DNA of 38,509 nucleotides from Sphingomonadaceae bacterium (GTDB lineage Bacteria > Pseudomonadota > Alphaproteobacteria > Sphingomonadales > Sphingomonadaceae), in assembly GCA_019239785.1 (NCBI GenBank), contig JAFAZM010000298.1:1-38509 (forward strand), read 5' to 3'. Each line of letters opens with the position of its first letter. The stretch's first letter is position 1. A program made the position numbers and the translations under genes. Of this stretch, positions 6,910 through 14,947 are shown in pieces. The notes beneath the pieces are model-generated. The model was not told the DNA's origin. It was given only the letters and a program-made list of their open reading frames with translations, and searched no databases.

Positions 6910-7845
6910 ATGGTCCGACCACACGGCAAGCTGATCCCTCTCGTCCTCCTTTGCCTGCTGCTTGGCGCATCGGACGATGCCGGCATCGGTCGCCAGCTCT
7001 CCACGAATGAAGCCGCGGCGGTACCTTCCTGCACCGCGCCGCCAGTGTCGGAGCAGATGAGCCTTCTCGTCGCAGCGTCCGACCTCATCGTGACCGGAAC
7101 GCTGCAGATCGATCCCGAGCAGCTTGCGGCCGTGTCGCGATCGGCGAGCCCGGACTATCTGAATGTCAGGCTCGGGTCAGTCCATGTGTTGAAGGGCGAG
7201 GTTCCACCCGGGGACCTGGTGATGAGAATCCTGCCGGAGGATCGACCCTATGCGCCGTCCCGTGCAGCCTTGGCTGCCGCGGCGAACCGGCCGAGCCTCG
7301 TCTTCCTGACGCACGTGGACGAGGGCCCGATCGGCTTCTATTTCGCGGGGTATAGCCCTGCGGCCCTGCAGCCGGCCGACCCCGGCACCGTCACTCCGAT
7401 CGCCGGCGAGATCGCGCGGCAACGGGCTATTCTCCAAGGGTGGCGACCGGACCGGGCGCTACCCCACGACCGTGAAGTCGCGGGGTTGATCGATGCGCTG
7501 GCCGCACTGAGCAGGGAAGCCGGGCCCGATGCCCAGCAGGCGATCTTCCAGCGGATCGAGGCGCTGGGGGCGCCCGCCGTCCCGGCGATCATTGCGCATA
7601 TGGATGACCGCAGAAGGCTCGCCTATGAGGAAATCTCGCTGGTCAACCACAATCCCGACGCCTTCGAGTCAATGCGCAATTACGGTCCGAAGCTGATCGT
7701 CGATGCCCTGGCTGCGATCCTGAACCAGATCACCGGGAGGAGCTTCGGCAATATCGTGAACGGAGGATCGGAGCGCGAGCGGCACGCGGCCGTGGACGGA
7801 TGGAGGATCTACGCGGCGGGTCTCCGCTGCGCGCAACGCTCCTGA
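6910..7845 (+). CDS. Exported protein of unknown function
   Basis: I start this at the ATG at 6910 because MVRPHGKLIPLVLLCLLLGAS forms a clean signal peptide; the longer track frame adds 17 residues that overlap the riboswitch promoter region. The mature part (about 290 residues) opens with a Cys-containing segment and a beta-rich region with the pattern SDLIVTGTLQI...SVHVLKGEVPPG...PSLVFLTHVDEGPIGFYFAGY. This resembles small barrel domains that bacterial exported proteins use ahead of a helical part, but I do not recognise the family. The second half is helical (IDALAALSREAGPDAQQAIFQRIEALGAPAVPAIIAHM), suggesting HEAT-like pairs. It is divergent from the manganese exporter, ends 16 bp before the convergent hslU stop, and has no operon partner. 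Confidence 0.7.
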   Translation: MVRPHGKLIPLVLLCLLLGASDDAGIGRQLSTNEAAAVPSCTAPPVSEQMSLLVAASDLIVTGTLQIDPEQLAAVSRSASPDYLNVRLGSVHVLKGEVPPGDLVMRILPEDRPYAPSRAALAAAANRPSLVFLTHVDEGPIGFYFAGYSPAALQPADPGTVTPIAGEIARQRAILQGWRPDRALPHDREVAGLIDALAALSREAGPDAQQAIFQRIEALGAPAVPAIIAHMDDRRRLAYEEISLVNHNPDAFESMRNYGPKLIVDALAAILNQITGRSFGNIVNGGSERERHAAVDGWRIYAAGLRCAQRS

Positions 7846-7861
7846 TCCGTCCCCGCCCGGC

Positions 7862-9163
7862 TTACAGCACGTATTTGCTCAGATCCGTGTTCCGCGCGAT
7901 CTCGGCGAGCTGCCGCTCGACATAAGGCGCGTCCACCGTCACCGTCTCGCCGCGCCTTTGCTCAGCCTCGAAGCTCACATCCTCGAGCAGTTTCTCGATC
8001 ACCGTCTGCAGCCGCCGCGCGCCGATATTCTCGACCTGGCCGTTCACCTCAGCCGCGATCCGCGCGAGCGCCCTGATCCCGTCCTCGGCGAAGTCGATGC
8101 CGACCCCCTCGGTCGCCAGCAGCGCCCGATACTGCTCGGTGAGGCTCGCGCGGGTGTCCGACAGGATCCGCACGAAATCCTCCTCGGTCAGCGCCTTCAG
8201 CTCGACGCGGATCGGGAGGCGCCCCTGCAATTCGGGAAGCAGGTCCGAAGGCTTGGCGACGTGGAAGGCGCCGGAGGCGATGAAGAGGATATGGTCGGTC
8301 TTCATCGGCCCATATTTGGTGGCGACGGTCGTCCCCTCGATCAGCGGCAGCAGGTCGCGCTGCACGCCCTCGCGGCTCACCGAGCCGCCGCGCACGTCGG
8401 AGACGGCGATCTTGTCGATCTCGTCGATGAAGACGATCCCGTTCGCCTCGGCGTCCTTGAGCGCGGTGCGGTTCACGTCGTCGGGATCGAGGCGCTTGTC
8501 CGATTCCTCCTCGATCAGCTTCGCCAGCGCTTCCTTGACGCCCATCTTGCGCTTCTTGCGGGGCTGCTGGCCCATCGCCTTGCCCATCAGGTCGGAGAGG
8601 TTGATCATCCCGACCTGGCCGCCCATGCCGGGGATCTCGAACGGGGTGGAGGGCTGGTCGATCACGTCGATCTCGACCTCCTTCGCGTCGAGATGGCCCT
8701 CGCCGAGCATCCGCTTGAAGCTCTCGCGCGTGGCGCCGCTCGCATCCTTGCCGGTGAGCGCGTCGAGCAGCCGTTCGGTCGCCGCCTGGCTCGCCGCCTC
8801 CTTCACCGCCTCGCGGCGGCGCTCCTTCTCGAGCCGTACTGCCTCCTCGACCAGGTCGCGGGCGATCTGCTCGACGTCGCGGCCGACATAGCCGACCTCG
8901 GTGAACTTGGTCGCCTCGACCTTGACGAAGGGCGCGTCGGCGAGCTTGGCGAGGCGCCGGCTGATCTCCGTCTTGCCGCAGCCGGTCGGGCCGATCATGA
9001 GGATGTTCTTGGGCGTCACCTCCTCGCGCAACTCCTCGGGGAGCTGCTGCCGCCGCCAGCGGTTGCGCAAGGCCACGGCGACCGCGCGCTTGGCCTCGTC
9101 CTGGCCGATGATGTGCGCATCCAGCGCGGCGACGACCGCCTTGGGCGTGAGGAAGTCCTTCAT
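7862..9163 (-). CDS. hslU: ATP-dependent protease ATPase subunit HslU
   Basis: HslU (ClpY), the AAA+ unfoldase that feeds proteins to the HslV peptidase in the cytoplasm. It shows the N-terminal [34 protein letters not shown] block, Walker A GPTGCGKT, the pore-loop GYVGRD, the intermediate domain, Walker B IVFIDEID, and the C-terminal LEDVSFEAE...DLSKYVL tail that inserts into HslV. I prefer the internal ATG at 9163 (433 residues, MKDFLTPK), which has AGCAGG upstream and matches the usual HslU length; the track frame to 9244 adds 27 polar residues with only a weak ribosome binding site. It is unusual in being separated from hslV by 10.7 kb. Confidence 0.96.
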   Translation of the reverse strand: MKDFLTPKAVVAALDAHIIGQDEAKRAVAVALRNRWRRQQLPEELREEVTPKNILMIGPTGCGKTEISRRLAKLADAPFVKVEATKFTEVGYVGRDVEQIARDLVEEAVRLEKERRREAVKEAASQAATERLLDALTGKDASGATRESFKRMLGEGHLDAKEVEIDVIDQPSTPFEIPGMGGQVGMINLSDLMGKAMGQQPRKKRKMGVKEALAKLIEEESDKRLDPDDVNRTALKDAEANGIVFIDEIDKIAVSDVRGGSVSREGVQRDLLPLIEGTTVATKYGPMKTDHILFIASGAFHVAKPSDLLPELQGRLPIRVELKALTEEDFVRILSDTRASLTEQYRALLATEGVGIDFAEDGIRALARIAAEVNGQVENIGARRLQTVIEKLLEDVSFEAEQRRGETVTVDAPYVERQLAEIARNTDLSKYVL

Positions 9164-9340
9164 CTTGCCTGCTGCTCTCGGGGTGTCGTGGCTTGGCTGG
9201 TCGGAAACCCGGTCCATCTCCGGGGCGGATGTCTGGAAGTCCATATCTCAGCTTAGATTGGAAAGGCGGCGGAACAGTTCAAGCGGTGCGCGTGGCGATC
9301 GTGATTGCCCGGATACGCGGAGCCTGTGGCGGCGCTTTTC

Positions 9341-9544
9341 TATTTCACGCGAAGGCGCGAAGAAGAAAGGAAAGGCGCGAAGACGCCGGCGCGGAGAGGC
9401 CCGTTCGGGCTGAGCCTGTCGAAGCCCGCTCCTTCTTCCCCTGCAGTAAGAGACCAGGAAAGGGCTTCGTCGGGCTCAGCCCGAACATTCGGGGGGAATG
9501 AACTTCGCGCCTTCCTTCCCTTCTTCGCGCCTTCGCGTGAAATA
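9341..9544. repeat. Nested palindromic intergenic repeat, second copy of the ATTTCACGCGAAGG family
   Basis: The outer arms TATTTCACGCGAAGGCGCG and CGCGCCTTCGCGTGAAATA match those at 2166-2370. The inner palindrome is different: GTTCGGGCTGAGCCTGTCGAAGCCC (from 9403) pairs with GGGCTTCGTCGGGCTCAGCCCGAAC (to 9486). That inner family recurs alone at 27179-27258. The element fills most of the 420-bp gap between hslU and the glutamine-synthetase-family gene; otherwise I see no gene there. Confidence 0.85.
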
Positions 9545-9663
9545 GCTTTTCTTTCAGACGGAAGAGCGAGGCGAGGCAAAGCGAGGTACGGCACCGCGCC
9601 CCACCTTCCTGACCGCCCCGCCACTGGCTAGAAGGGAAGCGGACACAGGGACAGAGGCCGAGC

Positions 9664-11016
9664 ATGGCGACTGACGATCTCGTGAAGCGCGTCCGGGAGC
9701 GCGAGCCCAATTGCGCCAAGGTCGGCCTGTTCGACATGGATGGCATTTTCCGCGGCAAATATATGGGCGCCGACAAGCTCGCCTCCGCCTTGGCCGGCAC
9801 GTTCGGCTTCTGCGACGTCGTGCTCGGCTGGGATTCGAGCGACCAGCTCTACGACAATGTGCGCTACACCGGCTGGCACACCGCTTATCCGGACGCCGAG
9901 GTGCGCCTGCTGCCCGAGACCGAGCGCGCCATCCCGTTCGAAGGCGACATGCCGCTCATCCTCGGCGAGTTCGCCGGCGCCGCCGAAGCCATCTGCCCGC
10001 GCGGCATCCTGCGCCGGGTGCTCGACAAGGCGGCCGCGCTGGGCTGCAAAGTGAAGGCCGCGGCGGAGTTCGAGTTCTTCGTCTTCGAGGAGAGTCCGCA
10101 ATCGGTGCGCGACAAAGGCTATCGCAATCTCAAGCCGATCACGCCGGGCCATTTCGGCTATTCGATGCTGCGCTCGGGCGTCCACGCCGATTTCTATCAC
10201 GAGCTCTGGTCGACCTGCGAGAAGATGCGGATCGAGCTGGAGGGGCTGCATACCGAGACCGGCCCCGGGGTGATCGAGGCTGCGCTCCGCGTCGACGACG
10301 CGCTCGAGGCGGCGGACAAGGCCGCTTTGTTCAAGACGATCGTCAAGATCCTCTGCCAGCGGCGCGGCTGGATGGCGACCTTCATGGCGAAATGGTCGCC
10401 GGACTGGCCGGGCCAGTCGGGCCATCTCCATATGTCGCTGGTCGATGCGGAGAGCGGCCGCTCGCGCTTCCACGACGAGGCCGAGCCGCTCGCCATGTCG
10501 CAGGAGATGCGCTGGTTCGTCGGCGGGCAGCAGGCATTGATGCCCGAATTGCTGGCGATGTTCGCGCCCACCGTCAACGCCTACACTCGCCTCATTCCCG
10601 GCTTCTGGGCGCCGACCGCCGCGCTTTGGGGCTATGAGAACCGCACCTGCGCGCTCCGCGTCATCGGCGGCTCGGCGAAGAGCCAGCGGGTCGAGTATCG
10701 GATCGGCGCCGCCGACATCAACCCCTATCTCGCGCTCGCCGCGGCGATCGGCTCGGGTCTCTGGGGGATGGAGCAAAGGATCGAGCCCGACGCGCCGGTC
10801 GAAGGCAATGCCTATGCGGTCGAGCCGCCGTCCGAGCGTCGGCTGCCGACTACCTTATGGGAGGCCGCGCAGCGCTTCCGCGCCTCGGCGCCGGCGCGCG
10901 CGCTGTTCGGCGACGACTTCGTCGATCATTATGCGGCGACCCGCGAATGGGAGGAGCGCGAGGCGCGCAAGGCGATCACCGACTGGCAGCTCGCCCGCTA
11001 TTTCGAGATCATCTGA
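9664..11016 (+). CDS. Glutamine-synthetase-family gamma-glutamyl amine ligase
   Basis: A 450-residue type I glutamine-synthetase-fold protein. Recognisable parts are the beta-grasp N-domain (AKVGLFDMDGIFRGKYM), the metal/ATP motif AAAEFEFFVFEE around residues 136-147, SGHLHMSLVD for the glutamate/ATP site, and the NRTCALRVIGG and VEYRIGAADINPYLALAA blocks. True GlnA has different flanking loops. This arrangement matches the PuuA/GlnA3/IpuC subgroup, which ligates glutamate to an amine (putrescine, spermidine, ethanolamine, isopropylamine). The following aldehyde and alcohol dehydrogenases support an amine or amino-alcohol pathway in which glutamylation protects the amine during oxidation. The specific substrate cannot be read from the sequence. 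The ATG at 9664 has a GAGG upstream. Confidence 0.87.
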   Translation: MATDDLVKRVREREPNCAKVGLFDMDGIFRGKYMGADKLASALAGTFGFCDVVLGWDSSDQLYDNVRYTGWHTAYPDAEVRLLPETERAIPFEGDMPLILGEFAGAAEAICPRGILRRVLDKAAALGCKVKAAAEFEFFVFEESPQSVRDKGYRNLKPITPGHFGYSMLRSGVHADFYHELWSTCEKMRIELEGLHTETGPGVIEAALRVDDALEAADKAALFKTIVKILCQRRGWMATFMAKWSPDWPGQSGHLHMSLVDAESGRSRFHDEAEPLAMSQEMRWFVGGQQALMPELLAMFAPTVNAYTRLIPGFWAPTAALWGYENRTCALRVIGGSAKSQRVEYRIGAADINPYLALAAAIGSGLWGMEQRIEPDAPVEGNAYAVEPPSERRLPTTLWEAAQRFRASAPARALFGDDFVDHYAATREWEEREARKAITDWQLARYFEII

Positions 11017-11020
11017 AGGG

Positions 11021-11141
11021 GTCCTTCGATACGCCGTTTCGACAAGCTCAACGGCTACTCAGGATGAGCGATGAGGGGCATTGATATACCGCTCATCCTG
11101 AGTAGGGGCTGAGCTTGGCGAAGACCCATATCGAAGGATCA
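11021..11141. repeat. Palindromic intergenic repeat inside the amine-catabolism operon
   Basis: The left part GTCCTTCGATACGCC...GACAAGCTCAACGGCTACTCAGGATGAGCG is mirrored by CGCTCATCCTGAGTAGGGGCTGAGCTTGGCGAAGACCCATATCGAAGGATC. It fills the whole gap between the ligase and aldehyde dehydrogenase genes and stops a few bases before the latter's GGAG site. The TGAGCTTGTCGAA core relates it to the elements at 9403-9486 and 27179-27258. Confidence 0.8.
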
Positions 11142-11155
11142 CGTCGGAGATCGAG

Positions 11156-12526
11156 TTGGACCTCATCTGCATCTCTTCCGTCGACGGCCGCGAATATGCG
11201 CGGCGGCCGCTCACGCCCGATGCCGAAGTCGAGCGCGCACTTGCCCGGGCCCGGCGGGCGCAGCGCGAATGGGCCGAGGTGCCGCTCGCGGCGCGGCGCG
11301 CGGCGGTCCTCTCCTTCCTCGCGGCGATGGAGAGGCTCAATCCCGAGATCGTGCCCGAGCTCGCTTGGCAGATGGGCCGGCCGGTCCGCTACCAAGGCGA
11401 ATATCGCTCGCTGAAGGAGCGGGTCGAGGCAATGGCCGCGCTCGCCGAAACGGCGCTGGCGCCGGACGAGCCCGCCGCCGGCCGCGCGGTCCTGCGGGTG
11501 CCCGTCGGCCTGGTGCTGGTGATCGCGCCCTGGAACTATCCCTTCCTCACCGCGGTCAACACGATTGTGCCGGCTTTGCTCGCCGGCAATGCGGTGCTGC
11601 TCAAGCACAGCGCGCAGACCCTGCTCGCCGGCGAGCGCTTCGCCGAGGCTTTCGCCGCTGCCGGCTTGCCGGAGGGGCTCTTCGCCAATCTCTTCCTCGA
11701 TCACGCGCAGACGGCGCGACTGCTCGGCGCAGGCTTGGTCGACCATGCCGTCTTCACCGGCTCGGTCGACGGCGGCCGGGCGGTCGAGCGGGCGGCCGCG
11801 GGCTCGTTCACGACCCTGACCCTGGAGCTTGGCGGCAAGGACCCGGCCTATGTCCGCGCCGATGCCGACCTGGCCGGTGCGATCGAAGGCATAGCGGACG
11901 GCGCCTTTTTCAACAGCGGCCAGTCCTGCTGCGGCGTCGAGCGCGTCTATGTCCACGAGACGCTCTGGGCGCCGTGCCTGGAGGGAATCGTCGCGGCGGC
12001 GGGCGCCTATCGGCTCGGCGATCCCCTCGATCCCGAGACCAGCCTCGGGCCGATGGCCAGCACCAGAGGCGCGGACGCGGTCCGCCGCCAGCTCGAGGCC
12101 GCGCGGGGGGCCGGCGCGACCGCCCATATTCCGGCGGAGGCCTTCCCGCGCGACAATGGCGAGACCGCTTATCTGATGCCGCAGGTGCTGACCGGCGTCG
12201 ACCACGACATGGCGGTGATGCGCGAGGAGACGTTCGGCCCCGTCATCGGCCTGATGAAGGTCGCCGGCGACGAGGCGGCGCTGCGGCTGATGAACGACAG
12301 CGCCTACGGCCTCGCCGCTTCGATCTGGACCCGCGACCTCGACGCCGCGGAACGGCTGGCGGCGCGGGTCGAGGCAGGCTCGGTCCTCGTCAATCGCTGC
12401 GACTATCTCGATCCCTTGCTCGCCTGGAGCGGGATCAAGGCGAGCGGCCGCGGCGCCTCGCTCGGCCGCTACGGCTTCGAGACGGTCACCCGTCCCAGAT
12501 CCCTTCACCTGCGGAGCGCCCGATGA
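11156..12526 (+). CDS. NAD(P)-dependent aldehyde dehydrogenase
   Basis: A 456-residue ALDH superfamily enzyme that oxidises an aldehyde to a carboxylate. Key parts are PWNYPFLTAVNTIVPALLAGNAVLLK (Asn and Lys of the oxyanion/cofactor site), the glycine turn FTGSVDGG, the general base in TLELGGKDPAYV, the nucleophile in NSGQSCCGVERVYV, and EETFGPVIG near the C-terminus. It starts with TTG at 11156 (GGAG six bases upstream). Its last bases overlap the Fe-alcohol dehydrogenase start as ATGA, so the two are translationally coupled. In context it probably oxidises a gamma-glutamyl-amino aldehyde or the aldehyde made by the partner alcohol dehydrogenase. A palindromic repeat separates it from the upstream ligase. 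Confidence 0.93.
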   Translation: MDLICISSVDGREYARRPLTPDAEVERALARARRAQREWAEVPLAARRAAVLSFLAAMERLNPEIVPELAWQMGRPVRYQGEYRSLKERVEAMAALAETALAPDEPAAGRAVLRVPVGLVLVIAPWNYPFLTAVNTIVPALLAGNAVLLKHSAQTLLAGERFAEAFAAAGLPEGLFANLFLDHAQTARLLGAGLVDHAVFTGSVDGGRAVERAAAGSFTTLTLELGGKDPAYVRADADLAGAIEGIADGAFFNSGQSCCGVERVYVHETLWAPCLEGIVAAAGAYRLGDPLDPETSLGPMASTRGADAVRRQLEAARGAGATAHIPAEAFPRDNGETAYLMPQVLTGVDHDMAVMREETFGPVIGLMKVAGDEAALRLMNDSAYGLAASIWTRDLDAAERLAARVEAGSVLVNRCDYLDPLLAWSGIKASGRGASLGRYGFETVTRPRSLHLRSAR

Positions 12527-13671
12527 ACCTGCCAAGCGCGAACTGGAACTATCCAACCTCGATCCGCTTCGGCGCCGGGCGCGCAGCCGAGCTTCCCAAG
12601 GCCTGCCGCCGGGCCGGTATCGCCAGCCCGCTGCTCGTCACCGACCCGGCGCTGGCCGAAATGGCGATGGTGCGCGACGCGTGCGCCGCGACCGGCGCCG
12701 GCCTGTTCTCCTCGATCCACGCCAACCCGACCGGCGCCGATGTCGAGGCGGGCCTTGCCGCTTTCCGGGCGGGCGGCCATGACGGGGTGATCGCGTTCGG
12801 CGGCGGCAGCGCGCTCGACGTCGGCAAGGTGGTCGCCTTCATGTCGGGCCAGAGCCGGTCGCTCTGGGATTTCGAGGACAAGGAGGATTGGTGGCGGCGC
12901 GCCGATCCGGGGGGCATCGCGCCCGTCGTCGCCGTGCCCACGACCGCCGGCACCGGCTCCGAAGTCGGCCGCGCCGGCGTCGTCCTCGACGAGGAAGCCG
13001 GGGTGAAGAAGATCATCTTCCACCCCGGCATGCTGCCGGCGATCGTGATCCTGGACCCGGAGCTGACCCTTGGCCTGCCGCTGCAGGTCACCGCCGCCAC
13101 CGGCATGGACGCGCTCTCCCACTGTCTCGAGGCCTGGTGTGCGCCGGGCTTCCACCCGCTCGCCGACGGCATCGCCGCCGAGGGCGTCCGACTGATCCAC
13201 GACTGGCTGCCGCGCGCTTTCGAGGATGGCAGCGACGTCGAGGCGCGCGGCCACATGCTCGCTGCCGCTTCGATGGGCGCGACCGCCTTCCAGAAGGGGC
13301 TCGGCGGCATGCATGCGCTGTCCCATCCGATCGGCGCCCTGTTCGGCACCCATCACGGCCTCACCAACGCGGTGCTGATGCCCTATGTGCTTGCCTTCAA
13401 CCGGCCCGCGATCGAGGACCGGCTCGCCCGGCTGGCCTGCTATATCGGTCTGCCCGACCCGTCATTCGCCGGCTTCATGGCCTGGATCCTGGAGCTGCGC
13501 GAACGCCTTTCCATCCCCCACAGCCTTGCCGAGCTCGGCGTGCCGGCCGACCCGCTGGACCGGCTCGCCGCGATGGCCGAGGCCGATCCGTCGGCCGGCG
13601 GCAACCCGCGCCCCTTCGACGCCGCCGCCGCCCGCCAGGTGCTGGAGGCGGCGCTGGCCGGCCGGATTTAG
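12523..13671 (+). CDS. Iron-containing (group III) alcohol dehydrogenase
   Basis: A 382-residue Fe-ADH. The N-terminal Rossmann-like domain carries FGGGSALDVGKVVAF (cofactor glycine motif around residues 87-101) and VPTTAGTGSEVGR. The C-terminal helical domain provides metal ligands in GMDALSHCLEAW, GGMHALSHPIGALFGTHHG and neighbouring residues, the family's Asp-His-His-His set. It interconverts alcohols and aldehydes with NAD(H). The start overlaps the ALDH stop (ATGA), giving a tight dehydrogenase pair typical of alcohol to aldehyde to acid oxidation. With the upstream glutamyl-amine ligase, an amino-alcohol such as ethanolamine or propanolamine is a reasonable but unproven substrate. Confidence 0.93.
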   Translation: MNLPSANWNYPTSIRFGAGRAAELPKACRRAGIASPLLVTDPALAEMAMVRDACAATGAGLFSSIHANPTGADVEAGLAAFRAGGHDGVIAFGGGSALDVGKVVAFMSGQSRSLWDFEDKEDWWRRADPGGIAPVVAVPTTAGTGSEVGRAGVVLDEEAGVKKIIFHPGMLPAIVILDPELTLGLPLQVTAATGMDALSHCLEAWCAPGFHPLADGIAAEGVRLIHDWLPRAFEDGSDVEARGHMLAAASMGATAFQKGLGGMHALSHPIGALFGTHHGLTNAVLMPYVLAFNRPAIEDRLARLACYIGLPDPSFAGFMAWILELRERLSIPHSLAELGVPADPLDRLAAMAEADPSAGGNPRPFDAAAARQVLEAALAGRI

Positions 13672-13771
13672 CCCCTCCCCTTCAGGGGAGGGGGTTGGGG
13701 TGGGGCTTGTTTTGCGGCAGCGCGGACGAGAGACATCCCCCACCCCCGTCCCCTCCCCTGAAGGGAGGGGC
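13672..13771. repeat. Palindromic CCCCTCCCCTTCAGGGGAGGGG repeat
   Basis: CCCCTCCCCTTCAGGGGAGGGGGTTGGGGTGGGG is mirrored by CCCCACCCCCGTCCCCTCCCCTGAAGGGAGGGG. It lies between the convergent Fe-ADH and flavoprotein genes and may double as a transcription-stopping structure. The remaining 24 bp before the flavoprotein stop hold nothing else. Confidence 0.8.
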
Positions 13772-13795
13772 GATATGGGGCACACCGCTCCAGCC

Positions 13796-14929
13796 CTACG
13801 TGCAGCGAAAGCCGGCGAACAAGCGCTGGTGCGAGGCGATGATCCCGGCGATCGTCTCCGGTTGCGGCGTCGCGTCCCACTGGTCGAGCTCGAACGTGCC
13901 GCCGAGCAGGATCCCGTCCGCCCGCGGGAACATGTAGCCGGCATTGCCGGTGAACGCATATTGGATCTCGGGCTGGGGCAGCAGGATGGCGAGCTGCCCC
14001 CGCGCCGGCCGCAGCTCCTCGTCGCCGAACAGGGCGCGGGCGCCGAGCCCGGTGCAGTTGAACACCAGCCGCTCCGGCAGCGCCGCGACCTCGGCCGGCG
14101 TGGCGAGCTCGCGGATCGCGATCCGGCCGCCGGCCAGCTCGACGTCGCGGATCAACTGCCGCAGATAGCGGCCGACCTCGACATACATTGTGTCGTAGCG
14201 GGCCAGGGACTGGACCGGGAAGGGATGCTCGTCGGGGCGCAACAGCCGGCTGTTCGGCGGGAAAGTGGGCAGCAGCTGGCGTTCGGGCGTGTCCCGTTCG
14301 GCATAGGTGGGCAGCCAGCGGATTCCGTAATCGTCGCCGACCATGATCTGGAACCGGCGCCAGCTATAGTCGAGCGCGGCGCTCAGCTGCGCCCGCCATG
14401 CGTCGGTCACTCGCTCCCCGTCATAATGGCCGAACGGGTGGAACTGGCCGCCGGCGATGTTCGAAGTGGTCTCCGGCGGCAGCGCCTTGGCGTAGATGGT
14501 GACCGGAAAGCCGGCCTCCTGCACCAGCCGCGCCGTCGACAGCCCCATCACCCCGGCGCCGAGCACCGCGACCGGCCCCTGATGGCCCTGCAGTCCGAGC
14601 AGGGTCGCGAGCCGCGACGTGCCCCAGGACAGGGTGATGCCGGCGCCGCCATGGCCGTAATTGTGGACGACCTTTTTGTCCCCGAACGCCTCCGCCTCGA
14701 CGCGGAAGCCCGGCGCGCGATAGGGCCTGAGGCCCGCCAGCGTCCGGATCACCCGCTCCGGCGCGACGTTCACCGGCGGCAGGCAGCCGGCGCGTGTCGT
14801 CGGACGTGAGGCGAGGCCCCGCGCCGTCGGGCGCGCAACGAGGGTTGTGCAGCCGGGCAGCAACAGCCCCGTCCCGGCAAGCGCGCCCGCCTGGAGCAGC
14901 CGGCGGCGGTCGATGAAAAGGCTCTGCAC
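13796..14929 (-). CDS. Tat-exported, circularly permuted D-amino-acid-oxidase-like flavoprotein
   Basis: A 377-residue FAD oxidoreductase of the DAO/DAAO family with an altered domain order. The N-terminus is a twin-arginine signal with a lipobox (DRRRLLQAGALAGTGLLLPGC). Residues about 60-105 contain AGLRPYRAPGFRVE and VVHNYGHGGAGITLSWG, which in ordinary DAAO form the C-terminal end. Only then comes the FAD-binding VAVLGAGVMGLSTARL (about 120-135) that normally starts the protein. The remaining parts follow DAAO order (VFNCTGLGARAL, LRPARGQLAILL, NAGYMFPRADGILLGGTF), and the protein stops where the moved segment would begin. The substrate Arg and Tyr equivalents are present. It lies 18 bp after an exported cupin gene and is probably co-transcribed with it. 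It is likely an envelope oxidase of an amino acid or amine, making H2O2. Confidence 0.88.
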   Translation of the reverse strand: MQSLFIDRRRLLQAGALAGTGLLLPGCTTLVARPTARGLASRPTTRAGCLPPVNVAPERVIRTLAGLRPYRAPGFRVEAEAFGDKKVVHNYGHGGAGITLSWGTSRLATLLGLQGHQGPVAVLGAGVMGLSTARLVQEAGFPVTIYAKALPPETTSNIAGGQFHPFGHYDGERVTDAWRAQLSAALDYSWRRFQIMVGDDYGIRWLPTYAERDTPERQLLPTFPPNSRLLRPDEHPFPVQSLARYDTMYVEVGRYLRQLIRDVELAGGRIAIRELATPAEVAALPERLVFNCTGLGARALFGDEELRPARGQLAILLPQPEIQYAFTGNAGYMFPRADGILLGGTFELDQWDATPQPETIAGIIASHQRLFAGFRCT

Positions 14930-14947
14930 GCGCCCGAGCCTAATCGG

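Noticed and set aside
7958-9256. Plus-strand 432-residue ORF opposite hslU
   Set aside because: Antisense shadow of a highly conserved gene, no ribosome binding site or domain.
13672-13771. Repeats as CRISPR arrays
   Set aside because: Units are single palindromes with no regularly spaced direct repeats or cas genes.
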